A stretch of DNA of 64,000 nucleotides, from the NCBI GenBank assembly GCA_029953675.1, contig JAMWBK010000009.1, positions 1,674,001-1,738,000 on the forward strand, in the 5' to 3' direction. The DNA is from Rhodosorus marinus (lineage: Eukaryota > Rhodophyta > Stylonematophyceae > Stylonematales > Stylonemataceae). The notes beneath the pieces are model-generated. The model worked only from the letters and a program-made list of their open reading frames with translations. It was not told the origin of the DNA and did no database searches. Positions 43,505-56,800 of the stretch are shown here, one piece after another. Each line of letters starts with the position of its first letter. Positions within the stretch are counted from its first letter, which is position 1. Made by a program: the position numbers and the translations under genes.

Positions 43505-46500
43505 TCAACTGTCCCATAGCGTATCATCAAGGTCTTCACCCTGCTCCGCGAGGATTCTCCATGGGTCAGGGTCCAAAGGAGAAGAACGCACGTTGGACTT
43601 GCTCGTTTGATTGAGCGTCTTTGTATGTTGTTCTTCTTGTGTCGATGCTTTCGCAGCCTGCCTTGGTTGCTCTACATGATTCGTCGCCACAGGTTTCATG
43701 GGTGATGAGGACGTTTTCTTAACGGGTACCTCCCGCTCCGCTCGCGGCCTCTTTCGTTGAAAACTAGCCAAAAGATCCGCTCCTCTCAGCTGCCCACGAG
43801 CGTGTCCTTCACCTGCGTGACCTCCCAGATCCATAGGGCGATTGACGCTCTCCTTATCCTCAGCAGCAACGACTAGAGCGAAGAGCAATCGAAAACAGTG
43901 AACAACGTGAAATGGCTTTGTGTCTGATCAGCTCCCATCTCACCATGTTTCTCTTGCGGAGCGGGACGGTCTGAAATGTTGATTTCAACCGCAGCCTCCG
44001 GCGAATCCAGTCCAGACAGTGCGTTCCGTTCTTGTTCGCCCTGGCTACTACTCTCAACTTCGTGATGGTTCGCAGTTGATGAGTCCTGAGATCCCGAGGC
44101 ATAGTCTGAGCTCTCCGCCGAAGCACAGTTATGTTGGCTTATTTCGCTCTCATTCATTGTCCCATCGTCAGCGAAGAGGAATTCCTCTTCGTATCCCTCA
44201 AAAGGATCAAGCTCATCGTTCAGTCCGAGCTTGACCAATATATAGTCAGCAAAGAACCTGTAATCCTTTTCAGCGTCCTCGGGAACAAAACCGTGTAGGG
44301 TTGCACTTCGGTGTTCGAGAACGGATGGGTTAACTGCTGACGCCTCGACCGCCGCAATCGCGAACACTCCGTCCTGTACAACGGCAGTCTTGCGGCACAT
44401 CAGCCTGGAGGACAGTAAACAAAATTGTGGCGAAGCCATGGGGATTCAGGAAGAGCTCATCTTGTGGAGGTCATACTGCAGCACAATGCTCAAGTACCTA
44501 GCGTGCGCTTGCGTTAGTCTTATGAGAGATTCCAGCAGTCGTACTGTCGTTCTCGCGGCGTTCCTCCTCTCTGCTGCGCGTTCGGCGGAATAGTAGTAGC
44601 TCAGGAGTTTACGAGCTCCATCCGACAGCTCCGGGTGAAGAGTGCTCTTGACGAAGTAGAAGTACTGCTGAAGCTGGGTGGCCGTCAAAAGCTCCGCGGA
44701 CTCCGCAGAATCATTTTTAGGCACATCGCTCTGCAATAGTCTTCCATTGAGAATGAAAGAAGACAGCCTTTCGTCCCAGTTCTGATTGTCCTTGGGGTCA
44801 ATTAGGGTTAGGACCACGTCAAATCTACTCAAAAGCGGTGCAGCCAGGTTGAGATAGACGGCGTTCTCATCTTCTTGTTCATAGTTCAACCTCGCAGTTA
44901 CGTTCGCAGATATCCGTCCTGCGCTGGGATTGGTCGCTGCAATCACAGTGGCTTTTGTATCAAGCGAACTGGAGGCAAGATACATAGGCGAAAAAGCACG
45001 GAATTCGAGGACAACCGGGTGTTCAGTTATATGTGTCATTCCTCGTGAAACCCTCTTGATTGTACGTACGCACCAGACCAATCCAGCCTTCGCTACACTC
45101 AGAGTCTGCTGCTCCATTGCCTCATGTATGGACACCCTGTCGCTCTCCCGAATGCTGCTAAACTCATCAATGCAGCAGAGACCGCCATCAGCGAGGACAA
45201 GTGCTCCCGCGTCAAGTGCCCACTCTCCGGATGCAGGATCTCTGACCGCTGTCACGGTAAGACCTGGTGGAAACGAGCCATGACGGTGCTCGGTCAATTT
45301 GCCTCACTTGCGTTGCAAAAACTGCGCTCCTGTACTTCACGACATCCCTATCCCGCTTACCGGCGCTCGTGGTCCCGATACCGGTAGTGAGCACGGATCT
45401 CGGGCACAGTGCAGCTGCGTATTTGAGTATTTGGGACTTTCCCGTTCCAGGGTCACCAACGACCAGAAGATGTGATTCGCCCCTGACGCGTGTACCGCAC
45501 TTGTCATCGCGAGTGACCCCTCCAATGATGGTCATCGCAAGGATGAGCTTGACCAAGTACATTCCATAGAGCTGGACCAAAGGCAATTTTGTGTGTGCGC
45601 GTACTCAGTACCAAACCCTCGCCTCCGAACATCCAGCGATCGACTGTTTCGGCTTGCACATACCTCTGGGCAAATTGACTTGATGATGGCGTTTCTTCCC
45701 TCCAAAGGATTCGACCTGTAGCGACCCCAAAAGGCGGCGAGATCCTTCTTAAAGTTTGACGGCAAGCTTATTGATGCCTTTTGTTCGTTCCGAAGCTTCA
45801 CCCCAAGTGCCTCTACGAGTAGCTCCAGATCGCACCTTGCCCCGGCAACTGGATTCCTGTTCCAGCGCTGCCGCAGAACGCCGGTTATCTGTGAGAGAGT
45901 TCAGCAAAAAGGCGGTCAGTGTCTGGATAGACCTTGCTCTTATTCGATTCTACCAATATTCCTTACAACCGCATCGTCCCCAGGTTTGCAGCAGTCAACC
46001 AAATCATCCGTAAGGACAACCAGCAACGAGCTTGGAACAGATCCCACGTCAATGCTCCCAACCTTCTCCTGAGCTTTCACTTCCTGGTAGTCACGGCATT
46101 CGCCGATGTCTTTCTCAACCTGCTGGAAGCTAGAATAGACCCGAAACCAATCATGCGGAGGATCTCAGAGCAGGGTGAGAAATGGTTCTATGGTGAAAGA
46201 AGTCTTCCTTTTATGTCGATGTTTACCTTGTGCTCTGACATTTCTTCTGAGTTCCCTCCGATGGACAGACTGTTGGCAGGAGAAAGGAGCCTTTGGCACT
46301 GATGTCACCTTCGAGAGTGAACTTGTGCTTGCAGCGAACGCATTCGTACTCTCTGAGTACCTCTCGAATCATAACCGCACCGACGCGAACAATGGTGACG
46401 TTGATCGATATGAGCGTATTGATGTCGGCAGATCGTAACATGGATGCATTTTGCTTCACTTGCTTGGACTCCTTTGGTAGATTGTAGAGTCTTGCGTGTG

Positions 46501-46995
46501 CGTTTCGCTTGACGGTAAGCCTTTGCTGCTCCTTTGTCGCGAATATATGTTGTCTGAGAAAGGGTATCCTTGGGGAGGGCTAAACTCGGGTACTCTTGAA
46601 CCATTTGCATTGTGTCTTTCTTACTCCGTCCAAATCTTCGCACATGTTGCTCTGCACTTCGTCCAGGGCTTGCTGTAAGCTTGTAAGAACCTCATCTGGA
46701 GTGTTCAGTACTCTTATTCCCACAAAATTAGAGGATAGTAGCAACTGCTCCACATTGACTTCACACCCATAATGCCCACCTTCATCCTCCTCAGCAAGGA
46801 TATCTTCTATCCGATCCGAGCAATTCCTCATGAGGAAATCAACTAACTCCGCGACAATTTCACTGTTCGTAGCACCGAAGAAAAAACAAACGCGAAAACA
46901 GAGGAGCAGGATGCAATGACCTAAGCAACTCGCTTCACACATGGTTCCAGCTGCAACTCTGGACATGCTCACCTCGGAAGAATATCGTCGTCCAT
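43505..46995 (-). CDS. MCM9: MCM9 DNA helicase
   Basis: MCM9 is an AAA+ helicase that, with MCM8, acts in homologous recombination and DNA repair. The gene is split into about nine exons, starting MDDDILPR at 46995. Family blocks in order: [14 protein letters not shown] and [20 protein letters not shown] (MCM9 N-terminus); a zinc site with [10 protein letters not shown]...[31 protein letters not shown]; Walker [28 protein letters not shown]; Walker [32 protein letters not shown]; sensor AATNPSAGR; arginine finger [11 protein letters not shown]. The C-terminal part (44439-43505) is acidic then basic and poorly conserved, as in other MCM9 proteins. Catalytic motifs are complete. The intron at 44969-45073 (105 bases) is stop-free in frame. 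The gene is divergent from RFC5. Confidence 0.92.
44969..45073 (-). other. In-frame, stop-free intron in MCM9
   Basis: The donor GTGCGT and acceptor CCTCCAG flank 105 bases, a multiple of three, with no stop in the MCM9 frame. Splicing restores [15 protein letters not shown], which fits the family. Retention would insert 35 residues into the ATPase core between Walker B and the sensor. Confidence 0.7.
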
Positions 46996-47729
46996 CTTTA
47001 AATTAAAAATTACTAACCAGCCAGCAAAAATTTCTTGTGATTCGAGACGACTGGCGCATTCGCCCTCGCCAAGTTCTCTTCCCACGGCATGGTCGGACCT
47101 ACCGGGTCTACTTCACCGTTCATCAGTTTCTTCCTGACAACAATCCCACAAAATTTCTAGGCTGACTCGGCTTGCCCTTGAACGATTTTCCCGCAAAAAA
47201 AAGCCAATGGAGAACGTTCAAAAGGATCATTCTTCCAATAATTATCTCTCCCTCGTTATTTTTCACCCTTTGTCCACATATCTAAGAGCACGTGTCATTT
47301 TTCGTTCTTAATCCAATGAAACCTTATTTCGGGTCAAAGAAGCGTATTTTTTTCGTTTTTCCTGTTCCCGGCAGAATCTGGAGTTTGCTTTTGTACGACC
47401 CCTCACAATCCCGCAAGTAAAAATCTTGCTTCAAATCTTAATGAAATAGTTTTCGGCTTTTCTCTGGGTTACTTGTTTCAAGGGGGGCTTGAATTTCCTA
47501 TTGCTTGCCGAAGGTGATTGACTGATCCATAGTGTGGGAAAGAATGTGGTATGGGCTTTGATCCGGACGTTCGTATGGACGGAGACGCTTGCAGTGCGGG
47601 TAGCAGAGACGCATCTTGGGCTGAAGTCAAGAGAATCTGCTCGATACTGGCACAGAAGACGACTGCCTGTAGGAAGGCTCTCTTGTTCCTGGTGAAGGTT
47701 TTGTTTGGGCGTTCCCACGAGCAGGCAGG
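46996..47729. promoter_or_regulatory. Divergent promoter region between MCM9 and RFC5
   Basis: This 734-base gap separates the start codons of two replication/repair genes read in opposite directions, so both promoters must lie here. I see T-rich runs around 47345-47365 and 47180-47210, but no site I can name with confidence. Confidence 0.5.
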
Positions 47730-49207
47730 ATGGTGGTGAAGATGGAGGTTGACGGGAAAGATCCCAAAGCGGTGAAAAAGGATCTAATGTGGATCGAGAA
47801 GTATCGTCCAACTAGCATGGACGACGTGTTATCACATCAGGACACTGTGCTCACCTGTGAGTTTCGTGCCTTGGCATGATTTCCTTGCTCCAAACGTCCA
47901 AGATACTGATCGTGTTTTGTGATGATCCCGTTCTTAGTGAAAAAGCTGATCGACGGGAAAAGGCTACCCCACCTCCTGTTTTACGGTCCACCGGGAACTG
48001 GGAAAACCTCTACGATTCTCGCCTGTGCAAGGGAAATGTATGGCAAAACCTTGGGGTCCATGGTTTTAGAGCTGAACGCTTCGGATGATCGAGGTATTAA
48101 TGTAGTCAGGGACCAGATCAAGACTTTCGCAAGTACAAAGCGGATTTTTTCTTCTGGAGTGAAGCTGATTATTCTGGATGAGGCTGACGCTATGACCTCG
48201 GCTGCCCAGGTATCAAGAACATGAACCTCACTCGCTCGTGAAGATTGTCCTGTTGCTACATATCCAGAGGCAAAGATTTGTTGGAAGCCTGAGTGCTGAG
48301 CAGCCAGTCTATTTTGTCTTCTGTTCAGATGGCCCTTCGACGAGTTATCGAAAAATATACCCAGAACACAAGATTCTGCATGATATGCAATTATGTCAAC
48401 AAGATCATCCCAGCCCTCCAGTCGAGATGTACGAGATTTCGATTTGGACCGCTGAAGAGAGAAGACCTTATTGCCCGACTCGGAGAAATCTGCAAGATAG
48501 AAAAGTACGCGAGTTTTGAATGTAAAACGAGGGGAACGTGTCTACTAGTGTGTAGCACGTCTTTCTCTCCTACCTCTACTTTGGGGTTACTGAGGTCAGA
48601 ATTCGGTATTTGTTTTGTTCAGTGTTTCGATTGAGGATGAGGCGATCTCTGCGCTGGTGGATCTCTCCGAAGGAGACATGCGAAAATGTCTGAACATTCT
48701 GCAGTCCACAGACATGGCTGAAGCGGCGAAAAATGGAAGAATTACTGCAGCCGCAGTATACGCCAACACAGGAAACCCGACCCCTGCTGAGATAGAAGAG
48801 TGCCTCCAGTGGCTGCTCAATGATGATTTCAACACGTGCTCGAGAAAGTTGAGCGGACTGCTTGTAAGTTGAAAACCGACAGCATAGAGCGCTGAAAATG
48901 TTGATCACTAGTCAGATCTGATGTATGGAGTCATTGCTCGCGCGTCCATTCTAAGACTTTGATTCGTGCTATGGTGGTCCAGGAGAAAGGCTTGGCACTT
49001 TCTGACATCATTCGTGAGATACACAAGTTCATGATGCTCTCTTCGCTGCCTACCAAAGCGAGGATCTTCCTCTACAAGGAGCTGGGAGAAATTGAGTTCA
49101 TGCTATCCAAGGGGGTGCACGAAAAGCTTCCCTTGAACGCTCTTGTAGGAGTATTTAAAGCTACAGCAATGCTAGCGGTCGAGGAGGGGCAGGGCGCAAC
49201 TGGTTGA
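47730..49207 (+). CDS. RFC5: Replication factor C small subunit RFC5 (yeast Rfc3)
   Basis: This is a subunit of the clamp loader that opens PCNA and places it on primed DNA. The gene has five or six exons and starts [20 protein letters not shown] at 47730, followed by [18 protein letters not shown] (RFC box II). Then come Walker [39 protein letters not shown], Walker [33 protein letters not shown], the SRC arginine-finger box [51 protein letters not shown] and a C-terminal collar domain ending EEGQGATG. The [20 protein letters not shown] block and DEADAMT distinguish RFC5 from RFC2 and RFC4. Length is about 350 residues, as usual. All motifs are intact. The gene converges with the RBR ligase gene, with a 170-base gap. 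Confidence 0.94.
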
Positions 49208-49377
49208 ATCGTCTGAGGTGCTTTTCTTGGTTTCGCAAGCCAGACCGTCATGACGCGAGAGGTATTTTATGACGTTCGTGGAAGTATGTTTAAGTTTCGG
49301 CAATAGTCGAGAAAGATATTAATTGTTATAAGCAAGCAGTAGACCCTGCAGAACGATTCGTGGCTTCCTGAACAGGG

Positions 49378-50285
49378 TCAATTATCCACGTGATGGTTGT
49401 CAGCGAACTGGGCGAATGACGTCAAGGACATGAAAAAGCACTGGATCCAGCCGACGGTTCTGTCCGCTGCAGTGCTCCAAGCCGTGTCGACGTCGTCCGT
49501 CTCTTCGCGCTCGTTTGCGTTGTTCTCCGACAAAAGACATCCAAAGGGGCAAGTGTGCGACCGAGCGGGAATTTTCGATCCGCAATTGTAGCATAACTTC
49601 TGCTTGCAAACGCACACGACTGCATTGCATCCTTCTACTCGCTCCACCAGGGCTCCGCAACCACATTTTCTATACCTATAAAACCAAAACCGGAGACTTG
49701 TCCTTTAATCGAAACCCTACTTGAAAGTGGAACGCTGCGATGATTGTCAATGGATAGTACCCTTCCCGAAGCAACAAGGCTGTCTCGATTAAGGACAGTT
49801 CACTGTTACACGTTCCTTCGTGAGCCACGGCATAGCACTCGGTGCAAATTCTTAAGCCGCACTCCGAGCAGGACTCTGTGCCTTTTGATCGTCCCTAAGC
49901 ACACAAATCGGGGAAGACAGGCTTTTGGTAAGAATGATTGGTATCACAGAATATTCCAGGGGAGCTCATCGCTCACAAATTCATGGCGGATGGCGGCTGC
50001 ACAACTTGGTTCGGGGCAGTAGCGAACTCCGTTGGGGCTCGCCTCATTCTGAAAACGCTTAAACTTGCCCAGCTCCCCATTGCTCAACAGCCTTGACTCC
50101 TCCACTGCTTTTACGCTGATGATATCGCTGCAAGTGTCGTCCATACATCTGACAGGAAACTGAAAACGATCGGACAGCGCGTGCTTCAAGTACGCCCACT
50201 CACATTTCTCACAGAACTCTGAGTGGAGCAGACACAACGGTCGTTTCGGGCTCTCATTCGCTTCGAAACAAACCCTACAGATCAT
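49378..50285 (-). CDS. RBR (RING-IBR-RING) E3 ubiquitin ligase
   Basis: RBR ligases pass ubiquitin from E2 to a catalytic cysteine in the second RING and then to substrate. The RING1 part starts MICRVCFEANESPKRPLC and continues HSEFCEKCEWAYLKHALSDR, FPVRCMDDTC and RYCPEPSCAAAIRHEF. After an intron the IBR follows: ESCSECGLRICTECYAVAHE and GTCNSE. After another intron comes RING2, YRKCGCGALVERVEGCNAVV, then CVCKQKLCYNCGSKIP; the catalytic Cys is in EGCNAVVC. The frame-compatible introns use donors GTGAGC and GTACTA. The start at 50285 is tentative: an open frame directly upstream (to an ATG at 50585) could be joined by a 72-base GTGCGA/ATAG intron. That would add about 75 residues and place residues before the first Cys pair. 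The gene resembles ARIADNE/RNF14-like proteins but is shorter. Substrate unknown. Confidence 0.85.
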
Positions 50286-52060
50286 TGTATGCAACTTCCT
50301 ATTCTCAAGTGAGAAACACCTAGCTGGTCTCCAGATATTCTACTCCAATTGCCCTTCGACCACCTCGCACCAGTTCCGACAGGTCAGCACAAGCACTGGG
50401 CAATCCCAGAAGGAGAAAAGCCAGTGCCACACAGCGGATCCGCTTCCTGAAACGTCACTATCTGTCAAGAGATATTTTGTGCGCAGATGAACAAGATTTC
50501 CGATGAATTTCAAACTTTTCACTTGGGTTTGCTTTTTTTTTTCATACCCGTTCCTGTCGAGATTGTGATCCTGCATGAAATCCATCCAATTATTACGTTC
50601 CACATCTAAACCAGGGAAAAGGGAAAAAACGATTCACTCCGCATTGGTCAATTTCATGAAGTATTGCTAAACTAATTCTATTTCAAGAAGTAAAACATCT
50701 ATCTTGAAGTGCTCCTTTTTTTGATTTGCTGAAGTGGACTTTCACATCGGCTGCGCGGATTGAGGGTCTCTCAGCGGTGCTTTGCCTGACAGAACGAAGT
50801 TGCGGATAAGCGGATGCGTTTTTAGAGCCCTGGAGTGACATGCTTGCTCGAATCCTTCCCGTCTCTGGACGTAATTATCACTGTGACATGCTTGGAGGTC
50901 CACCATGAACTTCCTTTCTTTTGCCGTTTGTGACATACTTCATCCCCCGCCCTGGGGATGGAAATATCGAAAAGGCTAGACGACTAATTGTTGTGTAGGG
51001 TTGGATTAGGCTGCTAAACTCATCTCCCCCCTTCCCCCTTCCCCCCACGCATCAGCGGTTCGGAGCAGATTCAAGATGCTCATCGTTGAGCGAAAGCACG
51101 CTCGGTTTTAGCCCGTCAAGATGCAGTTTGACTATGCTCGTCTTCGTGAGTAGAACGGTTGTGTCAAGTGTTGTAGCTCTGAAGACCAGTTCACGTCATC
51201 CCTGAAGGTAAGAGATGCCTAGCCGAATGCTAGTGACATCTTCACTTGGTGTCCGACAGCACCGATCAAGCACTTGTGTATCTGAACCGGGCCTTGCCAG
51301 TGTGTTCACCGAATCCCACCATTTCGCTGTGATCTATGAACTTTGCTTCTCTAACGGGGTACGTGCGAAGACTTTTTTCATGTGTGGGGAATCCTTTTGC
51401 TCCTGCGTCCGGACTTCTGCGGGGAGGAGGTACTAGCGCGATTCCCTAGACTGATGAACGCACCAAACACAAGAAGACCGATGATGCGCTTAGTGTTGAC
51501 AAGACGGCAACGAACTGAACCAGCGTCCGCGCAAGTGCGTCCTCGTTCCAAGGCCTCTCGTTAAATGCCGGGGAGCCGAACTTCATTTCGAATTCTCTTC
51601 AACATGATTTCTCCCTGAGGCGAGGTACAATCCGCTCTGGGACGAAGAGGAGGGCGGTCACGGAGCCTCTCTAAAGCACTCTTCTTAAGACGCCCGAGAA
51701 GCTATCACGAATCGTGGAACGAAACACATGGGATGCACACCACTGGAAAAGGCTGTGTTTTTCAAGGGAAAATTCTAAGGTACAGACAACTAGCAGCAAC
51801 GAGTAGATGCACGAGGAAAATTATAAACAGCAGACGGCGAGGTTTGCTGCTTTGTTGAGGGACGCGCGACATTAGTGTCTCCCTTTCCGCTCCTCTGGGT
51901 GGATAGGCTTTGAACAAACTGTTGTTGTTGATTCTTCTAGACGGCTGTTGAGGTTTGAGTCGTGAATTGGAGGGCCTTTGCATTTCGACTCTGTGAACGC
52001 TCTCTGGTGTGTGTTTGGGCGGGGGTGCGAGTTTGGAACAGATTCTAGTATTATAGAAAG
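50286..52060. other. Intergenic stretch upstream of RBR and TSR3
   Basis: Apart from the possible 5' exon of the RBR gene (up to 50585) I see no gene. The two flanking genes are divergent, so both promoters lie here. Pyrimidine-rich sequence occurs near 51026-51045. Confidence 0.4.
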
Positions 52061-53166
52061 ATGGGGGGTAGACGACCCAAGAAGGGACAGACTCGAGTGT
52101 CAACTGGTCGTCAAGGGCTTCGAGGTTCGCACGTATGGCAGAACAGCAACGAGGACGACGGAGTCGGTGGGAGCAGCGAGATTCCGGAACCACCTGAACG
52201 GGTACCTTTGTATATGTGGGACTTTGGGCAGTGTGATTCAAAAAGATGTACAGGACGGAAACTTGCTAGAGCAAGAATGATTCGTGAATTGAGAACGAGT
52301 CAGCGGTGTAGAGGAGTTGTTCTCACGCCGGTGGCATCCATTGCTGTATCCAGAGCAGATCGTGATGTAGTTGAGAGGTAGCCCTTAAAATCATACAAAA
52401 AAGGATCGCCTGGGGGACCGTATTTATAATTTGTGGTCGGTTGGTCAGGTCTCAAAAGGTTGCGATTCCCGTTTGTCTGTCGATTATTCACACACAGGTA
52501 CGGAATTGGCGTTGTCGACTGCTCCTGGGCACAGCTGGACAACGTCCCATTCGCGAAACTCAAATGTGGGGAAAAACGACTTCTGCCGTTTCTTTTGGCT
52601 GCAAACCCGGTCAACTATGGAAAACCACTCAAGCTCACTTGTGCTGAGGCGATAGCTGCAACTTTGGCGATCACCGGCTTTCAAGACGAAGCAGAAAAGG
52701 TGAACCTATGGAGTCCCTGTTCGTCTCCTCGAGTCCGCAAGGATTCCTCGCCGGCTATCCTCTTGTATTGAATGGAAGCTGTGACTTTGCTCAGGTCATG
52801 TCCAAGTTTAGTTGGGGTGATTCCTTCTTCGCGCTCAACGGTGAACTGCTTCAAGAGTATGCTGAATGTGAGAACAGCACTGCCGTCGTGGAAGTGCAGC
52901 GGGTTTACTTGGAAGATGCAGAAAATGAGCGAAAACGTGGTGAGGAGCAAGAAAGCGATGACGACCTCCTCAAGCGGAATCCAAATCACGTTTATGAGGA
53001 GCATTCGGAGAGCCCGGAATCAGGAGAAGGTACTGACGAGCTAGAGACTGGTGATGAGGCCGAGCTCAGCGAGGATGCAGAGAGTCGGGGAGAAGACGAT
53101 CGAGGGGGTGGAGAACTTGCATCAAACATCCAGGAGGTGAAAAGCGCATATTTTAGTCCCGAATGA
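52061..53166 (+). CDS. TSR3: 18S rRNA aminocarboxypropyltransferase TSR3
   Basis: TSR3 adds the aminocarboxypropyl group from S-adenosylmethionine to a hypermodified uridine of 18S rRNA, a late step of 40S maturation. Three exons join from [12 protein letters not shown] (52061). Family blocks: [20 protein letters not shown] (N-terminal RLI-like part), [20 protein letters not shown], then [58 protein letters not shown] and [20 protein letters not shown]. These match TSR3 along the whole core. A variable acidic tail follows ([17 protein letters not shown] and [19 protein letters not shown]), common in eukaryotic TSR3. The introns are about 120 and 97 bases. The third exon starts at VMSKFSWG after a CTCAG acceptor. 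Acts in the cytoplasm or nucleus with pre-40S particles. Confidence 0.95.
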
Positions 53167-53837
53167 AACCTCTCTCCATTCATCTTGTTATCATCAGTTG
53201 AACGGGACGTGAAGGGAGGTCGGTGAACTTTTATCCTTGGTCCTAGTTGGCAAGAACTGAAGGCCTATCTTCCAAACAAATTGCCTATTCCCGATCATGA
53301 TTGATCACGGACAACCCAGTAGCCATGCCGCAACTCCTCATTGCTGATAGTCGCCCGATATGTCACGCGCGTTGCGATGCGTTTACTCGTGATGGGGGAC
53401 GGCGAGATGAAATCCGAGCCGTCGGAGAATAGTCTGACGACCTCCCCAAAAATACTCCTATGATTGGAGAGGAAAAGGACTGGGGTCGACGCTCATTTCG
53501 CTTGGGCCTATCACGAAGGATAAATCGAAGTGATAAAAGGCCTTTGAAGTGTTGCCATCGCAGAGGAAATGAACTGTGGTTCGGACGTGTTGTCTAACAG
53601 TCTTGCCTACTCCGTCAGTGAACGACACTCGTGAATGAAACAGAAGTCACCGATGAAGAGGGCTGTAGGCAGAGTCAATGACGGAGCTAATACCAAAAGG
53701 GTTCTTTAAGAAGAGCTCTACTCTCAAGTAAACGACCACGGTTCGCATGCGAAAAATTCGCCGCACAAAAACTTAACGAAATATCCCGGGCTTGATCTGG
53801 CCGTGGATCTTAACCCAGCCTGTGAAAAGGGTGGTTC
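53167..53837. other. Gap between converging TSR3 and the CFA fusion gene
   Basis: This 671-base stretch contains no recognised gene and should hold the 3' ends of both flanking transcripts. Confidence 0.45.
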
Positions 53838-56800
53838 CTAATGAGAACTTGGAACCTGCGCACTATCCAGCGTTCGAGTATTCCCGGCCCTCGAAAACAC
53901 GATCTGGTGCAGGCCCAAGGTTCGCGACGCGAAACCTGCCTCACAGTAGAGGAAGTAGTAGTTCCACATTCTTATAAACAAATCATCGAATCCCAGCTCG
54001 CACACGCGTTCTTTGCTCTCGTTAAACCTGAGCCTCCAGTCCGATAGGGTTCGAGCATAGTCCGGACCAAAATTGTCCACCTGCTCAACACAAAGAGACG
54101 AGCTCGTGGACATCGCCTCCATGAGTGCTGACACGCTGGGGCAACATCCACCAGGGAAAATATAGGTTGAAATGAAGTCGCTAGAGTCCCTGTACGCCTC
54201 ATATCTCTCCTCGGGGGTCGTAATCACCTGCCCATTAATCCCGAGAATGCATGGTGTTCGGTCAATGACGAAGTTCAATTCTGTCCTCTACATGGTCCAC
54301 GACAAAGGCAAAAAAAGGAGCACGCTATAGTGCGATCTTCATTACCTGTACAACCAGCACCCCATCTGGCTTCAAGTATTTTTCGCACGATTCGAAAAAA
54401 CTTCCAAGATACTCATGGCCCACAGCTTCCAGCATTTCGATAGAAACAATTCTATCAAATGTGCCGCTAATCGCTCTGTAGTCGCAGAGTAGAATCTCAA
54501 CGAGATCTTCTACCCCAGCAGCTTTTACCCTGCTCCGAGCGAGTATTAGCTGCTGCTCAGAAAGGGTCACGCAGGTCATTCGACACCCAGTTGTTTTCGC
54601 TGCAAAAATTGCGAATTCACCCCAGCCGCACCCAATCTCGAGCACATGACAGTCTGAGTCGATCCGTGCGAGATTCAGGATCCGCTGCAGCTTTGCTCGC
54701 TGGGCATCGTCCAGCGAGAAGGAGTCCTCTAGCCAGAGCCCACACGAGTACGTCCAGGAATCCCCTGTCAAGTGAAAAGTGAAAGCGTTTGTTCGTCAGT
54801 TGCGGCCAACGGTTCACCATTGATCCAGCGTTTTTTCAGACATCTTACCCAAGAAAGTTGCAAACAGGTCATTCGATAAATCATAGTGTGCCTCAATGTT
54901 CTTTTTGCTTCCGCTCTGCGAATTTCGCCTCAAAACTTTGTGAGCCTGGACGAGCATAGAGGTCGCTTCCTTTCAGTCCTTTCAGTCCTTTCAATGGAAA
55001 CCTCAACTCAACCAAAAATTTCCCGCCTTCGTAGCCCGGTAGGGTCGTTCAACAGCGGTAGAACATGAACGTCATCGAGGGAACCGAACCATTTTCCCGA
55101 GCAAACGGATTGCTAGGCTCTGAGAGAATCTTACCGTGTCATTCAACAGCCTGCCCAAACGGGAAGAGCTCAGCTTGGAATTTGACAAATTGCTCGCATC
55201 TCTGTTCAAAATCAGAATGTTGAGTAGATCCAACAGTTTTGCGTGCGATTCAAATTCTATGGCACGCATCATATACGCCTCTGCGAACCCGATGTCGGCA
55301 AAGACAGCGACCTGTGAATAAAACTGTGGGCTAATGACAAACATCTCACTGACTGGCCTTCCCGAGGACAGCGCGTCCTCCTGGCTCTGACCGAACACCC
55401 TCCTGGACCCCAAGTGATCAATTAGCGTCAAGGAGCCAATCTGAATGCTTGAATCAATGAAGTTTTCCACGATTGGTCTACTGATGGAATTCGAAATAAG
55501 TTTCCAAGCCGATTGGTCACCATGAGCCACAGTATCCCGAGCTTTCAGAGTATTTAGAACGCCAAGTCGAGATTTCCAGGGAACGTCTACTCCTGAGATT
55601 TTTGATGCCACTTCCAAGCCTGAGCGGGCACCGTCTTCGTGGAATCCGTAGTAGGCCCATGATCCACAATAGTAGGTGCCCTTTTCTCCCTGGAGGAGAG
55701 CCAGAGATTTTTGCGCTTCCAAGGATTCCGGGAGAAAGGTTGGATGGGACTTCGTGAATTTCCCGACTATCAGCTCTTCAGGGATTGGTACGGTGGGATT
55801 AAGCGTTTCAAATAAGTTAGGAACCCCTTCTGTCGGTAAGTTGTTCTTCTGCAGTTTGTTCAGGTAGTAAGTGGTGCACACAGCACCAGTTCCATCACTT
55901 TCAGGAGTTTTCCTGGTGAAATTCCACGCGCTCCATGCCGATTTAGATCGCGGCATCCACGAAGCATCTCTGTGGAGGATGCACTCTGCGCTGCTTACAT
56001 GAAACTTGGAGAGAGTGTCCTGCTCAGCAACAGTACTTCCATCCCCGAGGATCGATAGCGCCGTGGGCGCATGTGTCGCGAACACCACCTTGTCAAATTC
56101 TTGCTCCTCCTCAAGAGCGTCTGAAGTTACCCTAACACCGAAGGAGCCCCGCTCTACCCGAGATATTCTTACGCCACTGCGCATCTTACCACCTCTAGCG
56201 ATCACGTCATTGCATATCTTCGCAACATACTGTTGGCTGCATCCTTTTACGGTTCGCCAGCTTGGTCGATCCCAAATCTGGGCGAGGCGATGGTTGTGGA
56301 AGAACCTGAAAATGAACTTGGCCGGTACATCGAGAGAGCCTTGCAACGACGCAGACCAAACCTGGGAAAGCGGAAGGCAGCTTTCTGCGTAAGCACCCTC
56401 AGTGTCATGCAAACTATTGCTGAGACCTTCTTCAATTCTCACCGAGGATATCATTGGAGCTAGATAGCGCTCAATAAACACATCCGAGTATCTTCGCTCT
56501 TCTAAGAATTCGCGGATTGATGGTCCGACACTTTCGTGGTCTTCGTATTTGTGCAGAAACAAGGGCATCTCCTTGTTAAAACGATTCATGTCCCACCTGG
56601 GGAACAGATATCCATCCGAATAAGAACGCTAAGAAACACCGAAAACGAGGGGGAAGAGTAGAACAACTGAATCGCCGCTGGACTCTCAGCTACTTACAGC
56701 ATCCTATAGAAAGATGGGTTTAAGATGCTCGTCCTCGACGCGAGGAGAGAAGCCATGTTCTCGCTTCCCCATTCAAAGCCTGAACCAAGGGAGACGCTGA

